Source: Methanothrix sp.
GTDB taxonomy: Archaea; Halobacteriota; Methanosarcinia; Methanotrichales; Methanotrichaceae
Reading direction: 5' to 3'
NCBI GenBank assembly: GCA_029907715.1
Contig: JARYLI010000007.1
Coordinates: forward strand, 41,618-105,617
DNA: 64,000 bases
Part shown: positions 34,567 to 43,969 of the stretch, one piece after another
Layout of the letters: each line of letters opens with the position of its first letter
Numbering within the stretch: position 1 is the first letter of the stretch
The notes under the pieces: model-generated
The model's input: the letters and a program-made list of their open reading frames with translations, nothing else
The model's database searches: none
Told to the model about the DNA's origin: nothing
Program-made: the position numbers and the translations under genes

Positions 34567-35160
34567 GTGAATCGCACTACAAAGCTGCTGATGCTATCGG
34601 ATATCCTCGTGCTCACAGGGCTCGGGCTGATACAGCCCATACTGGCGATATTCATAAACGATGGAGTTGCGGGTGGCAGCGTTCTGTCCGCGGGAATAGC
34701 GAGCACGCTCTTCCTGGTCACAAAATCACTGGTCCAGCTGCCTTTCGGAATGTACATCGACAGAGTGAAGAACAAGAGCAGATGGCTTCTCATAGGCACA
34801 TCAATTGTGGCATGTGTGCCTGTCATGTACATATTCATTGACAGCATATACCAGGTGTATGTTGCGGAGATCATCAACGGCATCGGAAGCGGTCTTGCAT
34901 ATCCGGCGTGGATAGCCCTGTGGAGCGCAAATGTTGAGAAGGGCAACGAGGGGTTTGAGTGGTCTCTCTACTCCACATCAACAGGGCTCGGGACAGCGTT
35001 CACAGCAGCGGTCGGTGCGGCCATAGCCAGCATGCTCGGGTTCACTGCAACCTTCGTCTTCACAAGCATGATGTGCCTTATGGGATCAGGGATAATACTG
35101 ATGCTCGACCGGGAGGAGCGCGTGGCGGTGAGTCCCTTCGCGTCGACAACTCCGGTCTGA
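34567..35160 (+). CDS. half-size MFS-like membrane protein (6 spans)
   Basis: 197 residues starting at GTG 34567 behind a near-perfect RBS (AAGGAGGTGA, 34551-34560). About six transmembrane segments are predictable. The loop between spans 2 and 3, LPFGMYIDRVKNKSRWLL, resembles motif A of the major facilitator superfamily. Normal MFS proteins have 12 spans, so this is half size. It ends with a hydrophilic tail and a clean stop, and the downstream DNA does not continue the fold in another frame. It could be a dimeric half-transporter or a decayed gene. Confidence 0.7.
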   Translation: MNRTTKLLMLSDILVLTGLGLIQPILAIFINDGVAGGSVLSAGIASTLFLVTKSLVQLPFGMYIDRVKNKSRWLLIGTSIVACVPVMYIFIDSIYQVYVAEIINGIGSGLAYPAWIALWSANVEKGNEGFEWSLYSTSTGLGTAFTAAVGAAIASMLGFTATFVFTSMMCLMGSGIILMLDREERVAVSPFASTTPV

Positions 35161-35275
35161 GGACTGGAGTTCTCCCCAGCCCTGCGCCAGCCACGGATGT
35201 CTTTCGGTCTGCAATATCCGGAATTCAAAGACAATCCCAAAATTGATAAATCTTGGAGAAATCTTCACTTTGGCG

Positions 35276-37411
35276 ATGAAAATCTGCGAGAGATGCAGAG
35301 GGCAGGGCTTCATGATCGTCGGCGAACGTACCTGCCCCAACTGCGACGGGACCGGCAAGACGGAGTCGATAACACTGACCGAGGCGAGGGATTCTGACAT
35401 AGCAAGCCTGCTCCAGGAGGGATCAGCGAGATGCGCGGTCTGCAACGGGACAGGCAGGATACCCATAACAGAGGCATGTGAGGCATGCGGCGGCCTCGGC
35501 AGGGAGTACAGATGTATTGTGTGCGGAGCCAGGCTGAACTCGAAGGCGGATCTATGTGAGAGATGCTCACGCACCCCTCTCGTATACATCCTGGATAAGG
35601 CGTGCGATACAGCAGATCTCGTGGTCGGCAGCATATACGAGGGGAGCGTGTCCGGGCTGGCGAGCTTCGGCGCCTTTGTGGACCTGAACGAAAACATGCG
35701 CGGCCTTGCGCACAACAGGTATCTCAGGTTCAGGCCTGAGGTCGGTGAGAAGCTGTTCGTACGGGTGAAGAACATCGCTCCTAACGGCAACATAGAGCTC
35801 GAGCCCGTCGAGCTGAAGGAGTACCATGTGGTTACTGTGGAGAAGGATCTGCCGCTCACAAAGACCTCTGATCTGCAGAAACACCTCGGAAAAATCGTGT
35901 GCATCAAGGGCGAGGTGATCCAGGTAAAGCAGACAGCCGGCCCCACGATATTCACAATCGCAGATGACAGCGGCACGGTATCATGCGCTGCATTCGAGCG
36001 GGCAGGTGTCAGAGCATATCCAGAGATACAGGGGGATATGGTCGTCAAGGTCATCGGCGAGCCGACGATGAGGAACGGCCAGATGCAGATAGAGATCCGC
36101 TCGATGAAGCAGCTTTTCGGCGGGGAGGCGACGAATGTACGGGAGGAGATCGAGCGGGCGATAGACAGAAGAGCTGAGCCGTTTGACCCGCCACTGCTCA
36201 TAGAGAGCGAGGTGCTAGAGAGGCTCAGGCCCAGGATGAGGGCGGTCGCCAAGGAGATCCGCAGGGCGATATTCAAATCGAAGCCCATAGTCATAAGACA
36301 CCATGCCGATGCTGATGGCATCTCAGCTGCGGTTGCGATAGAGACCGCGATACTCCCTCTGATGAAAGAGGTCTGCGGGCCAGATGCAGAGTACTACAGC
36401 TACAGGCGTGCTCCCTCTAAGGCGCCTTTCTACGAGCTTGAGGATGTCACGAAGGATCTCAGCTACGCGCTGGAGGACCAGTCCAGGTACGGGCAGAAGA
36501 TGCCGCTCATAGTTCTCATGGACAATGGATCCACAGAGGAGGACGTGCCTGCGATGAAGCACGCCCAGGTCTACGGCCTTGAGATGATCGTGGTCGATCA
36601 TCACCATCCGAACGATGTCGTCGATCAGTATCTCATCGCCCACGTGAACCCGGCGCATGCCGGCGGTGATTTCGGCATCACAACAGGAATGCTGGGGGTG
36701 GAGATCGCCCGCATGATCAATCCCGATGTGGAGAACAAGATCAAGCACCTTGCCGCTGTCTCTGCAGTGGGCGACCGAAGCGAGGCTCCGGAGGCGGAGA
36801 AGTACATCAAGCTCGTTGAAGACAGGTTCAGGGTGGAGGATCTCAAGAAGATCGCTCTTGCTCTCGATTATGAGGCTTTCTGGCTCAGGTTCAATGAGGG
36901 GCGCGGCCTGATAAACGATATCCTCTGCCTGGGGAGGCTGGACAGGCACCGCAGGATCGTGGATCTGCTCTGCGATCAGGCGAACGCTGCAATCGAGGAT
37001 CAGCTCAGGGCAAGCATGGGCAACGTGAAGAGCACGAAGCTGCCGAACGGGGCGATAATGAATGTCATAGACGTCGAGAACTATGCACACAAATTCACAT
37101 TCCCCCCGCCAGGAAAGACGTCTGGGGAGATCCACGACAGGATGTGTAAAAAGTATGATGGGAAGCCGGTCGTCACCATAGGATACGGTCCAGACTTCGC
37201 GGTCCTGAGGAGCAGGGGGGTGAAGATGAACATACCGCAGATTGTCAAAGAGCTGATGGAGGAGATCCCGAATGGAGGCGTGAGCGGTGGGGGTCACCTG
37301 GTCGTCGGCTCGATCAAGTTCGTTGGGGGAATGCGTAAGGAGGTCCTGGCAAAGCTTGCGGAGAAGATCGGAAGCTGCGAGGTCGAAGAGGTTCCCTCAT
37401 CTGCAGCATAG
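35276..37411 (+). CDS. multidomain archaeal DHH/RecJ-like protein (DnaJ-Zn, S1, OB, DHH)
   Basis: 711 residues from ATG 35276. Order: a DnaJ-type zinc domain with four CxxCxGxG-like pairs (CERCRGQG, CPNCDGTG, CAVCNGTG, CEACGGLG), then another CxxC finger (CIVCGA.....CERC). An S1 RNA-binding domain (GSVSGLASFGAFVDL), a nucleic-acid OB fold (KIVCIKGEVIQV...TIADDSGTVSC) and the DHH phosphoesterase (RHHADADGISAAV, IVVDHHHPND) follow. The DHHA1 end has GGVSGGGHLVVGS. A TATA-like AATTGATAAATC about 28 bp upstream suggests a leaderless mRNA. A TTG-initiated reading 33 bp further up is possible. The role is probably nucleic-acid degradation or repair. Confidence 0.85.
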   Translation: MKICERCRGQGFMIVGERTCPNCDGTGKTESITLTEARDSDIASLLQEGSARCAVCNGTGRIPITEACEACGGLGREYRCIVCGARLNSKADLCERCSRTPLVYILDKACDTADLVVGSIYEGSVSGLASFGAFVDLNENMRGLAHNRYLRFRPEVGEKLFVRVKNIAPNGNIELEPVELKEYHVVTVEKDLPLTKTSDLQKHLGKIVCIKGEVIQVKQTAGPTIFTIADDSGTVSCAAFERAGVRAYPEIQGDMVVKVIGEPTMRNGQMQIEIRSMKQLFGGEATNVREEIERAIDRRAEPFDPPLLIESEVLERLRPRMRAVAKEIRRAIFKSKPIVIRHHADADGISAAVAIETAILPLMKEVCGPDAEYYSYRRAPSKAPFYELEDVTKDLSYALEDQSRYGQKMPLIVLMDNGSTEEDVPAMKHAQVYGLEMIVVDHHHPNDVVDQYLIAHVNPAHAGGDFGITTGMLGVEIARMINPDVENKIKHLAAVSAVGDRSEAPEAEKYIKLVEDRFRVEDLKKIALALDYEAFWLRFNEGRGLINDILCLGRLDRHRRIVDLLCDQANAAIEDQLRASMGNVKSTKLPNGAIMNVIDVENYAHKFTFPPPGKTSGEIHDRMCKKYDGKPVVTIGYGPDFAVLRSRGVKMNIPQIVKELMEEIPNGGVSGGGHLVVGSIKFVGGMRKEVLAKLAEKIGSCEVEEVPSSAA

Positions 37412-37492
37412 TTTTGTGCGGTCCTGTTTCTTCGTGGGCTGTTACCAAAATAACACACTTTTCTCCGATCAGCCCTGAGGAAATGGCTGGCA

Positions 37493-38593
37493 TCATCCGG
37501 GCGCGAGGATGTGAATGTTCCCTACGCGCACCCTTTCAAGCCCCGCTATTCTGGCGGTGTCCAGGCACCGCATGGCCAGTGACCTCGGCGTGAACGGCAT
37601 GTCTCTCATGTGGAACTGCGGATGGAACGCGAGCAGCGAGTACGGGATTCCTGGATTGAGGGATGCCAGGAACTCCGCTATCGCTCTCACCTCCTCCTCG
37701 TCGATGTATCCCGGAACCAGAAGCGTGCTCGCGATCACGAGCGGCGGCACCCCTCTCCTGTCCATCATCTCCGCCGCGGCGGATATGTTCTCCAGGGTTC
37801 TCCTGTTTGAGACCCCTGTAAGAGCCCTGTGAAGGTTATCATCCATCGCCTTGAGGTCGAACTTGATGCATCCGCCACTGATGAGAGAGAGTTCGAGCAT
37901 CTCTTCGAGAAGATGGCGATTCATCGATCCGTTCGTCTCCCAGCAGATCCGCAGGATATCACCTCTCGAGTCCAGAGCCATTCTGGATGCTCTCAGAGCG
38001 AACGGCAGCTGCGGTGCCGGATCGCCGCCAAAGTAGCAGATGCATGAGGTTCGTTCATCCACACTCTCCACCAGCTCTCGTACATCAGTCGTCCATGGGC
38101 GGAGCGTCTCGTATCTGAACTGCCAGTTCTGGCAGTAGAGGCAGTTGAACGTGCATGCGTGGAAGAATACTGCCAGGTTCTTGTATCCGATCTCTGGGCC
38201 ATTTGAATGTGCGTACTTCGGATACCCGGCGCCCGTCCCGCCCGCGCAGACCCAGTCTCCGACGCAGTTTGTCGGGAGCGGATCGTGGTACCATGATAGC
38301 TTTCCCTGTGTGGGAGTGACGCCCCGCAGCTCTCCATCAACATTCATCCGCAGACCACAGTAGCCCATGCCTCCAGGAGGTATTCTGCATTCATTTGCAC
38401 ATATGCTGCACAGAACTCCATCCGGATCGCAGGGGATCTCTTCCGGGAGCCCATACGCAGCCCTGCATCTCCTGTGCGCCATCATCGCCAGCTCGAGAGA
38501 ATCCTCCGGCCGGGATCTGATGCAGCGCAGGCAAACCCGCAACTCCTCGGAAATCAGGCTCGAGGTCGCTCCACACAAAGAACAGCGTGCCAT
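37493..38593 (-). CDS. radical SAM protein, pyruvate-formate-lyase-activase-like
   Basis: 366 residues. Two N-terminal Cys-rich pairs (CSLCGA and CLRC) plus CSICANECRIPPGGMGYCG precede the radical SAM domain. The [4Fe-4S] motif is CTFNCLYCQNW (CX3CX2C) near residue 150, followed by CYFGGDPAPQ (GGE-like SAM site). This layout resembles PflA-like and AmmeMemoRadiSam-system radical SAM proteins. No glycyl-radical enzyme, Memo or AMMECR1 gene is adjacent, so the target is unknown. It converges with the DHH gene. Confidence 0.85.
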   Translation of the reverse strand: MARCSLCGATSSLISEELRVCLRCIRSRPEDSLELAMMAHRRCRAAYGLPEEIPCDPDGVLCSICANECRIPPGGMGYCGLRMNVDGELRGVTPTQGKLSWYHDPLPTNCVGDWVCAGGTGAGYPKYAHSNGPEIGYKNLAVFFHACTFNCLYCQNWQFRYETLRPWTTDVRELVESVDERTSCICYFGGDPAPQLPFALRASRMALDSRGDILRICWETNGSMNRHLLEEMLELSLISGGCIKFDLKAMDDNLHRALTGVSNRRTLENISAAAEMMDRRGVPPLVIASTLLVPGYIDEEEVRAIAEFLASLNPGIPYSLLAFHPQFHMRDMPFTPRSLAMRCLDTARIAGLERVRVGNIHILAPG

Positions 38594-38727
38594 GGCATCT
38601 CCTGTGCATCAGATTGATCATCATAGTATATTATGATTAGTATCGGCATGTGCCTTATTCATCGATCGATCCGCGATCTCAGCACGGTTCGACTCATGAG
38701 GGAGATCATCCTCTCACTCCCATGCAG

Positions 38728-38843
38728 TGCTGTGGTGAATAATTGAGAACTAAAAGATCGATCGCTATCGATTTTTACTATAATTGTAATTTGTATGAAT
38801 TGGGTTTCTGCCATCAGGTTCTCAAACATCATTCAACACAGCA
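38728..38843 (-). mobile_element. MITE-C copy 2
   Basis: 116 bp with ends TGCTGTGGTGAATAATTG and CATTCAACACAGCA, flanked by CCATGCAG (38720-38727) and TCATGCAG (38844-38851), a 7/8 direct repeat. The central GATCGATCGCTATCGATTTT and the run GTAATTTGTATGAATTGGG are the reverse complement of the copy at 55733. It ends about 14 bp before the TATA box of the following gene. Confidence 0.88.
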
Positions 38844-38855
38844 TCATGCAGAAAA

Positions 38856-38868
38856 AATTTTTATATTT
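38856..38868 (+). promoter_or_regulatory. TATA box for the gene at 38889
   Basis: AATTTTTATATTT about 25 bp before the start codon. The upstream promoter region is made of MITE-C DNA. Confidence 0.5.
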
Positions 38869-38888
38869 GGAAAGAATAACTTCTGCCC

Positions 38889-39473
38889 ATGGATGATCTA
38901 GTGCTGAGCTATCAGATGCTGATAAAGGCAGTGTTCAATGCAACTGGTGCTCGCAGCTCAATATATCCAAACGATTATAGTTATACTCCTATACCAATGA
39001 GGTCTGTCAGAGCTGTGCTTGGCGCTTTCAGGCCGGAGCCACAGGGCTCAGACCCATCCGGAGATATCAGTGCGAGGAGGCTCTGGTACATGTTCAGGGA
39101 GTACAACCCGAGATGCGCATGCTCTCTCATCAGGCTCTCCTCGCCGAGATCGATGGATATCGTGGGGGTTGTGACTCTTGAGGATGTATCGTACGCTCTT
39201 CCCTCCCGCAGGCTTGGGGATGAGATAATGCGGGCGGATCTGATGCTCGATGACATCGCTGAGGGCGCGGGGAACCTCTGGTGCATCGGCACGGGCTCTC
39301 CATCAGATGCCGGCGTGAAGGGGCGCGCTGAGGAGGTCGAAGAGGAGGGCGGAATAGAGATGACACTGATAGAGCCGCTGACAAAGCAGATCTTCAAGAG
39401 GAGCTGGGGTGGCACATTCGGGGCGGAGGACTGGCCCGTATCCAGCATAAAGGCGTTTGCCGTCTGGTTTTAG
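38889..39473 (+). CDS. conserved-looking protein of unknown function
   Basis: 194 residues with normal archaeal codon use and a TATA box at the right distance for a leaderless or short-leader mRNA. The sequence has no signal peptide or membrane span. One segment (SLIRLSSPRSMDIVGVVTLE) is hydrophobic beta-strand-like and the middle is acidic (EEVEEEGGIEMTLIEPLTK). I recognise no domain or catalytic motif. It lies alone between two repeat-filled intergenic regions. Confidence 0.6.
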   Translation: MDDLVLSYQMLIKAVFNATGARSSIYPNDYSYTPIPMRSVRAVLGAFRPEPQGSDPSGDISARRLWYMFREYNPRCACSLIRLSSPRSMDIVGVVTLEDVSYALPSRRLGDEIMRADLMLDDIAEGAGNLWCIGTGSPSDAGVKGRAEEVEEEGGIEMTLIEPLTKQIFKRSWGGTFGAEDWPVSSIKAFAVWF

Positions 39474-39583
39474 ATGGATGATGCGGATATAATTTTATGA
39501 ATTTTAATAATATTATCTGACCAGCATTTTGTATAATTGTTGGCAGTGAACCATGACATCTGGCTGATTTGCATCTCGGTAAT

Positions 39584-39835
39584 GTATTTGCTCACGCTCT
39601 TATGTATTCAGCAACTTGAAGTACATGCATACTGGTTGCTGAATGCACTCATACCCTCGGAAGGAACGCATAGCGTGACTGGTGCCTCTTTGGGCCAAGT
39701 TATCAGATGGATAAGAGCGTTTGCTCAATATGTTGAGCGTGCTTGATTTACTGATCAAGTGAAGCTGCTATGGCAGAGTCGTTCATCCAGAGATCCGTCG
39801 AGAGGGCAATTTAGCTCAACGTATTGAGCATGTTC
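39584..39835 (+). mobile_element. MITE-D copy 3, interrupted by MITE-A
   Basis: Ends GTATTTGCTCA... and ...AACGTATTGAGCATGTTC with a perfect 8-bp duplication, TCGGTAAT at 39576-39583 and 39836-39843. Removing the MITE-A insert and one copy of its duplication leaves a 117-bp element close to copy 1. Confidence 0.92.
39595..39721 (+). mobile_element. MITE-A copy 5, nested in MITE-D
   Basis: 127 bp with ends CGCTCTTATGTATTCAGCAA and AGATGGATAAGAGCG. It is flanked by a perfect 8-bp duplication, TTTGCTCA at 39587-39594 and 39722-39729, that belongs to the MITE-D target. This fixes both the element ends and the duplication length of the family. Confidence 0.95.
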
Positions 39836-39882
39836 TCGGTAATTCAGTTGTTTTTAGCATCGAAGCATCAGGATGCATCAGG

Positions 39883-41163
39883 TCATCCTGAGAGGTAGTA
39901 GATTATAAGTGGCAGCATCAGAACGCCCATAGCATGCGTTTTTCTTATGCCTGCAAGGTGTGGGACGAGGCCGATCAGTGTGGAGATGAGGAATATGAAG
40001 ATCCCGAACGCTCCTGTGAATATGAATGCTGTCAGGGCAAGCGATCCGAGAACAAAGATCGAGAGGTTCCTGTAATCGATCTTTGAGAGGAGCGTTCCAG
40101 CGATGCAGGCGAGCCATACTGTTGTCATGTATGATACGAGCGCTATGGCTGTCGCTATTACCATCATGGCATAGAGCTGGCCTGCATCGAGATCGATGAG
40201 CTCATTTATTGCTGCAGCAGCTCCGCTTCTCGGCCTGCCTATCACCACCAGGGCCACCAGTGAGAGCACTGCGCATGAGGTGTTGACACCTGATACGGAT
40301 ACAAGAAACTCTCTGGCAGACTGATCCTCATCCTCGATGCCCCTTACGAGCCTTGTGAGCATCGTCGCCACTGCGGGTGAGACTCCGGGGATCCAGGCGA
40401 TCAGCGAGCCTGCAGCCCCTCCCATAATAATGGATCTCACGAGAGGCGCCGCTGGAAGATCGAACCCCGTGTCCCGCTGCTCTGCCATCTCGGTTGACGA
40501 GAATATGCTGAGGATCAGGGAGGATGCGCCGAAGATTCCACTGAGCAGGGGGAGAAGCACATCCGGATCAAGTCCCAGGGGAGATGAGAGATGATCCTGG
40601 TTTTCAAAAGCAAAGATCCCCAGGAGGCCGCTCGTCAGGAAGACCGAGAGCGCGAGCGCCCGTCTCTTCATGGTCTTATAAAGACCTGGATCGATGTCGC
40701 GCTCTTTCATTATCATCATTCCAGCTATGCCCAGAAGGATGAGCCCGATATGCTCCATCAGGAGATCGTAGTAGCTGCTGAAAAGCCAGGAGAGAAGTGG
40801 TACTAGCGACAGTGCGACCAGGACGGATCCGGCTGAGCCCATAGCAGATAAACGCACAGCCTCTATGCCCCTGCCTCTGAGCATGAGCCTGTGGCCTGGC
40901 AGCACTGCAAGCACGGTATCAGAATCAGGAGCGCCGACGAATACGGTCGGTATGGCATCCAGGAACGTCTGGGATATGCTGGCAGCCAGGATGATCACAG
41001 CCACGTGGTAGGGGCTGAGGCCCAGCTTCATCATCGCAGGCGATGCCCCAAGGAGTATCGCGGCGAAGGTGTTGACATGAAGCCCCGGTATCAGGCCGCT
41101 GATCACTCCAAGCAGGAAGCCAAATGCTGCGCAGGGCACAACGTAGAGATCCATCTCGATCAC
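39883..41163 (-). CDS. TctA-family permease-like membrane protein
   Basis: 426 residues, about 11-12 transmembrane segments. The N-terminal GFLLGVISGLIPGLHVNTFA and the repeated GSLIAWIPGVSPAVATML around residue 250 are the twin GxxxGxxPGxxxxxA motifs of the tripartite tricarboxylate transporter TctA (DUF112) family. Archaeal members lack TctB/TctC partners, and none is nearby here, so substrate and mode are unknown. ATG at 41163 or at 41154 (MDLYVVP) could be the start. Confidence 0.82.
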   Translation of the reverse strand: MIEMDLYVVPCAAFGFLLGVISGLIPGLHVNTFAAILLGASPAMMKLGLSPYHVAVIILAASISQTFLDAIPTVFVGAPDSDTVLAVLPGHRLMLRGRGIEAVRLSAMGSAGSVLVALSLVPLLSWLFSSYYDLLMEHIGLILLGIAGMMIMKERDIDPGLYKTMKRRALALSVFLTSGLLGIFAFENQDHLSSPLGLDPDVLLPLLSGIFGASSLILSIFSSTEMAEQRDTGFDLPAAPLVRSIIMGGAAGSLIAWIPGVSPAVATMLTRLVRGIEDEDQSAREFLVSVSGVNTSCAVLSLVALVVIGRPRSGAAAAINELIDLDAGQLYAMMVIATAIALVSYMTTVWLACIAGTLLSKIDYRNLSIFVLGSLALTAFIFTGAFGIFIFLISTLIGLVPHLAGIRKTHAMGVLMLPLIIYYLSG

Positions 41164-41417
41164 GCCATACGCTCATCAGCATGCAGATGGCAGGACGTTT
41201 ATGCGACCGCATTAGAGCTCGGACGGGACTCCGCGAGCCGGTGCGCTCTGCCGACCTGAGGCAGCAGCTCGTTGCAGCCACCTGCGAGAGCCTGCCCACC
41301 CGCTGATGATTCGCTACACACTGGAGATCCGGGAATGTAAATGTCTCGGTTCAGCCGTGTTGATTTGGGGGAGTGAATGGGCTTTCGCGTATCCCCTTCA
41401 AGGGTCGTAAAGCATGT

Positions 41418-41541
41418 CGCTCTTAGCCATCTGATAACTTGCCCGAAGAGGCACCAGTCAAGCTGTGCGTTCCTTCCGAGCGAATGAGTGCATTCAACAA
41501 CCAGTATGCATGTACTTCAAGTTGCTGAATACATAAGAGCG
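41418..41541 (-). mobile_element. MITE-A copy 6
   Basis: 124 bp with ends CGCTCTTAGCCATCTGATAA and CTGAATACATAAGAGCG. It is flanked by a perfect 8-bp duplication, AAGCATGT at 41410-41417 and 41542-41549. It is inverted relative to copy 5 and stands about 90 bp upstream of the histidine-kinase promoter. Confidence 0.95.
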
Positions 41542-41665
41542 AAGCATGTATGTCTGCGTATGCTCACCTCCGCAGGATCTGTCTTTCATGCATGTTATCT
41601 CTTCTCAAAAATGCCTGAACACATCAAAACTTTATAATATGACAGGCACATCAGCCCCGCTGAGC

Positions 41666-43951
41666 ATGTCAGATCAAGAGATCGATCGCGAACTGGCCTT
41701 CCAGATACTGAACTCGCTCGGCCAGGGTGTTGCTGCGTCGAGGATTGTGGATGGACGGTGGATAATCGAATATGCGAACCCGGCCCTTGCCCACATGCTT
41801 GGAGTTCCAGTGAGCGAGATAGTGGGTAGATCTTTTGAGGAGTTCCTGCATCCCGGTGACATTCCGAGGCTTATTGAGAGCAGGGCGAAAAGGCTCGAGG
41901 GTCTCACAACCAGCTATGAGGCGAGGTTGCTGCGAATGGATGGCTCGATCGTGCCGGTGCTCATCACGGGCGCTCCGAGAATTGCTGATAACCGGCCGGT
42001 CGGTGGCATAGTGGTGGTAACGGACCTCACCGATTACTACTCGGTTCTGAGACAGCTTAAAAGCTCCGAGCGCAGGCTCATGGATATCCTGGAGTTCATG
42101 CCGGATCCCGCCTTCGGCATGGACATGGATGGGAGGGTGATCATCTGGAACAGGGCACTGGAGGCACTCACCGGCGTGAGAAAGGAAGAGATGCTCGGAA
42201 AGGGTAATTACGAGTGTGCGATTCCGTTCTATGGTTACAGAAGGCCGGTGCTTGCAGACCTTGTGCTCCATGGATACGACGAATCCATCTCCAGGGAGTA
42301 CAGAAACCTGCAGCGAGAGGGCGACGTGCTCACCGCGGAGGTTTTCATACCCACGTTCGGGCCAGAGGGTTCGCATCTGTGGCTCAAGGCCGCGCCAATA
42401 TACGATTCAGAAGGCAGGATCGAGGGAGCCATAGAGGTGATACGTGACATCACAGAGAATGTGAAGCGTTTGAACGCTCTGAGGCTGAGCGAGGCGCGGT
42501 ACAGATCGATCGTGGAGGACATGCCATTTCTCGTATGCAGATTTGATCATGATGGTGTTCTCACATTTGTCAACGAGAACTACTGCAATTACTTTGGATT
42601 CAGAAGAGAGGATATCGTTGGCAGATCGTTCCTTGAGATGATACCTGAGGACGAGAGAGAGGCGGTTCTCGAGAGGTTCAGAGGCCTGACCCGGGAGAGG
42701 CCGTATGTGACGTATACGCACCGCGTTAAGAGAGGAGAAGAGATACGATGGCAGCGATGGACCGACAGAGCGATATTCGGCCAGAATGGCGAGGTTATCG
42801 AGTACCAGTCTCTGGGTGAGGACATCACAGCTGAGAAGAACATGGATGATGCGCTGAGGGAGAGCGAGCACAGGTTCAGGGTGCTGGCAGAGAGCACCGC
42901 TGCAGGCATAGCGATCATGAGAGACGAGCGGTTTGTGTATGTCAACAGAGCCGGAGAGGAGATGAGTGGCTACAGCAGGGACGAGCTGATAGGTGCGCCT
43001 GTATGGATGGTGGTCCATCCCGAGGATGCAGCATGGCTAAAGAAGATGTACTCGCGGAAGCTCCGCGGAGAGCCGACGCCACCGAGATACGAGTTCAGGA
43101 TAATCACGAAAAACGGAGATGTCAGATGGGTGGAGTATGCATCCGGCACACTGGAGCTCGGCGGGGAGATGGCATTGATTGGCACACTCATCGATATCAC
43201 AGAGAGGAGGCAGGCAGAGGAGGAGCTGAGGAGGTTCAAGGATTCGCTTGAGCAGCTTGTTATGGAGCGGACGGCAGAGCTGGAGAAGAGGAACGCGGAG
43301 ATGGAGCGGTTTGTGTACACGGTGTCCCACGATCTCCGGAGGCCGCTGATCACAATAAGCGGGCTTGCGGGTCTTGCAGAGCTCGATCTCGTGAAAGGGG
43401 ATTTGGAAAAGACGAGGGAGAGCCTGAGGACCATCATCCGATCTGTTGAGAGGATGGACATGCTCCTGAGCGACATCCTTGAGCTCACCAGGATAGGCCG
43501 GGTGATCAACCCGCCTGAGGATGTGCCGTTCGAGCTTTTGGTAAACGATGCGGTCGACCAGCACGCTGAACAGATCAAAAATAGAGGCGCCGAGATAAGG
43601 GCGGCAGAGGGGATGCCGATGGTCCGTGTCGATCGCGAGAGGCTCGTCGAGGCTCTGGTCAATCTGATCGACAACAGCATGAAGTACGCAGGGAAAGATA
43701 AGAGGCCCATGATCGAGATATTCCACAGAGATGGCACCTTCTGCGTCAAAGATAACGGAATAGGAATACCGGAGAACCAGAGGGAGAAGGTCTTCGATCT
43801 CTTCTACAAGGTCGATCCGAAGAGCGATGGCACCGGGGTTGGGTTGACGATCGTCAAGAGAATCATCGAGGTCCATGGCGGGAGGATATGGATAGAATCG
43901 GATGGCTGCAGCTGGACCGCCTTCTGCTTCACGCTGCCTGTGGTCTCGTGA
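41666..43951 (+). CDS. multi-PAS sensor histidine kinase
   Basis: 761 residues, no membrane span, so a cytoplasmic sensor. Four PAS domains follow each other (about residues 12-130, 140-260, 265-385 and 390-510); typical PAS/PAC ends are GGIVVVTDLT, GAIEVIRDIT, YQSLGEDIT and LIGTLIDITER. The HisKA H-box is TVSHDLRRPLITISG with phospho-accepting His near 554. The HATPase has NLIDNSMKYAG (N box), DNGIGI (G1) and GTGVGLTIVKRIIE (G2). No receiver domain and no adjacent response regulator. I start at ATG 41666 because a TATA box (TTTATAAT, 41630-41637) makes the upstream ATGs (41546, 41639) unlikely to be transcribed. Confidence 0.9.
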   Translation: MSDQEIDRELAFQILNSLGQGVAASRIVDGRWIIEYANPALAHMLGVPVSEIVGRSFEEFLHPGDIPRLIESRAKRLEGLTTSYEARLLRMDGSIVPVLITGAPRIADNRPVGGIVVVTDLTDYYSVLRQLKSSERRLMDILEFMPDPAFGMDMDGRVIIWNRALEALTGVRKEEMLGKGNYECAIPFYGYRRPVLADLVLHGYDESISREYRNLQREGDVLTAEVFIPTFGPEGSHLWLKAAPIYDSEGRIEGAIEVIRDITENVKRLNALRLSEARYRSIVEDMPFLVCRFDHDGVLTFVNENYCNYFGFRREDIVGRSFLEMIPEDEREAVLERFRGLTRERPYVTYTHRVKRGEEIRWQRWTDRAIFGQNGEVIEYQSLGEDITAEKNMDDALRESEHRFRVLAESTAAGIAIMRDERFVYVNRAGEEMSGYSRDELIGAPVWMVVHPEDAAWLKKMYSRKLRGEPTPPRYEFRIITKNGDVRWVEYASGTLELGGEMALIGTLIDITERRQAEEELRRFKDSLEQLVMERTAELEKRNAEMERFVYTVSHDLRRPLITISGLAGLAELDLVKGDLEKTRESLRTIIRSVERMDMLLSDILELTRIGRVINPPEDVPFELLVNDAVDQHAEQIKNRGAEIRAAEGMPMVRVDRERLVEALVNLIDNSMKYAGKDKRPMIEIFHRDGTFCVKDNGIGIPENQREKVFDLFYKVDPKSDGTGVGLTIVKRIIEVHGGRIWIESDGCSWTAFCFTLPVVS

Positions 43952-43969
43952 GATAGCACGCATCAAAGG

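Noticed and set aside
35086..36321. 411-codon minus-strand frame under the DHH gene
   Set aside because: Ser/Pro-rich antisense reading opposite well-supported zinc, S1 and OB domains; no signal for translation.
36323..37297. 324-codon minus-strand frame under the DHH gene
   Set aside because: Antisense to the DHH and DHHA1 domains, with the low-complexity make-up of a high-GC shadow frame.
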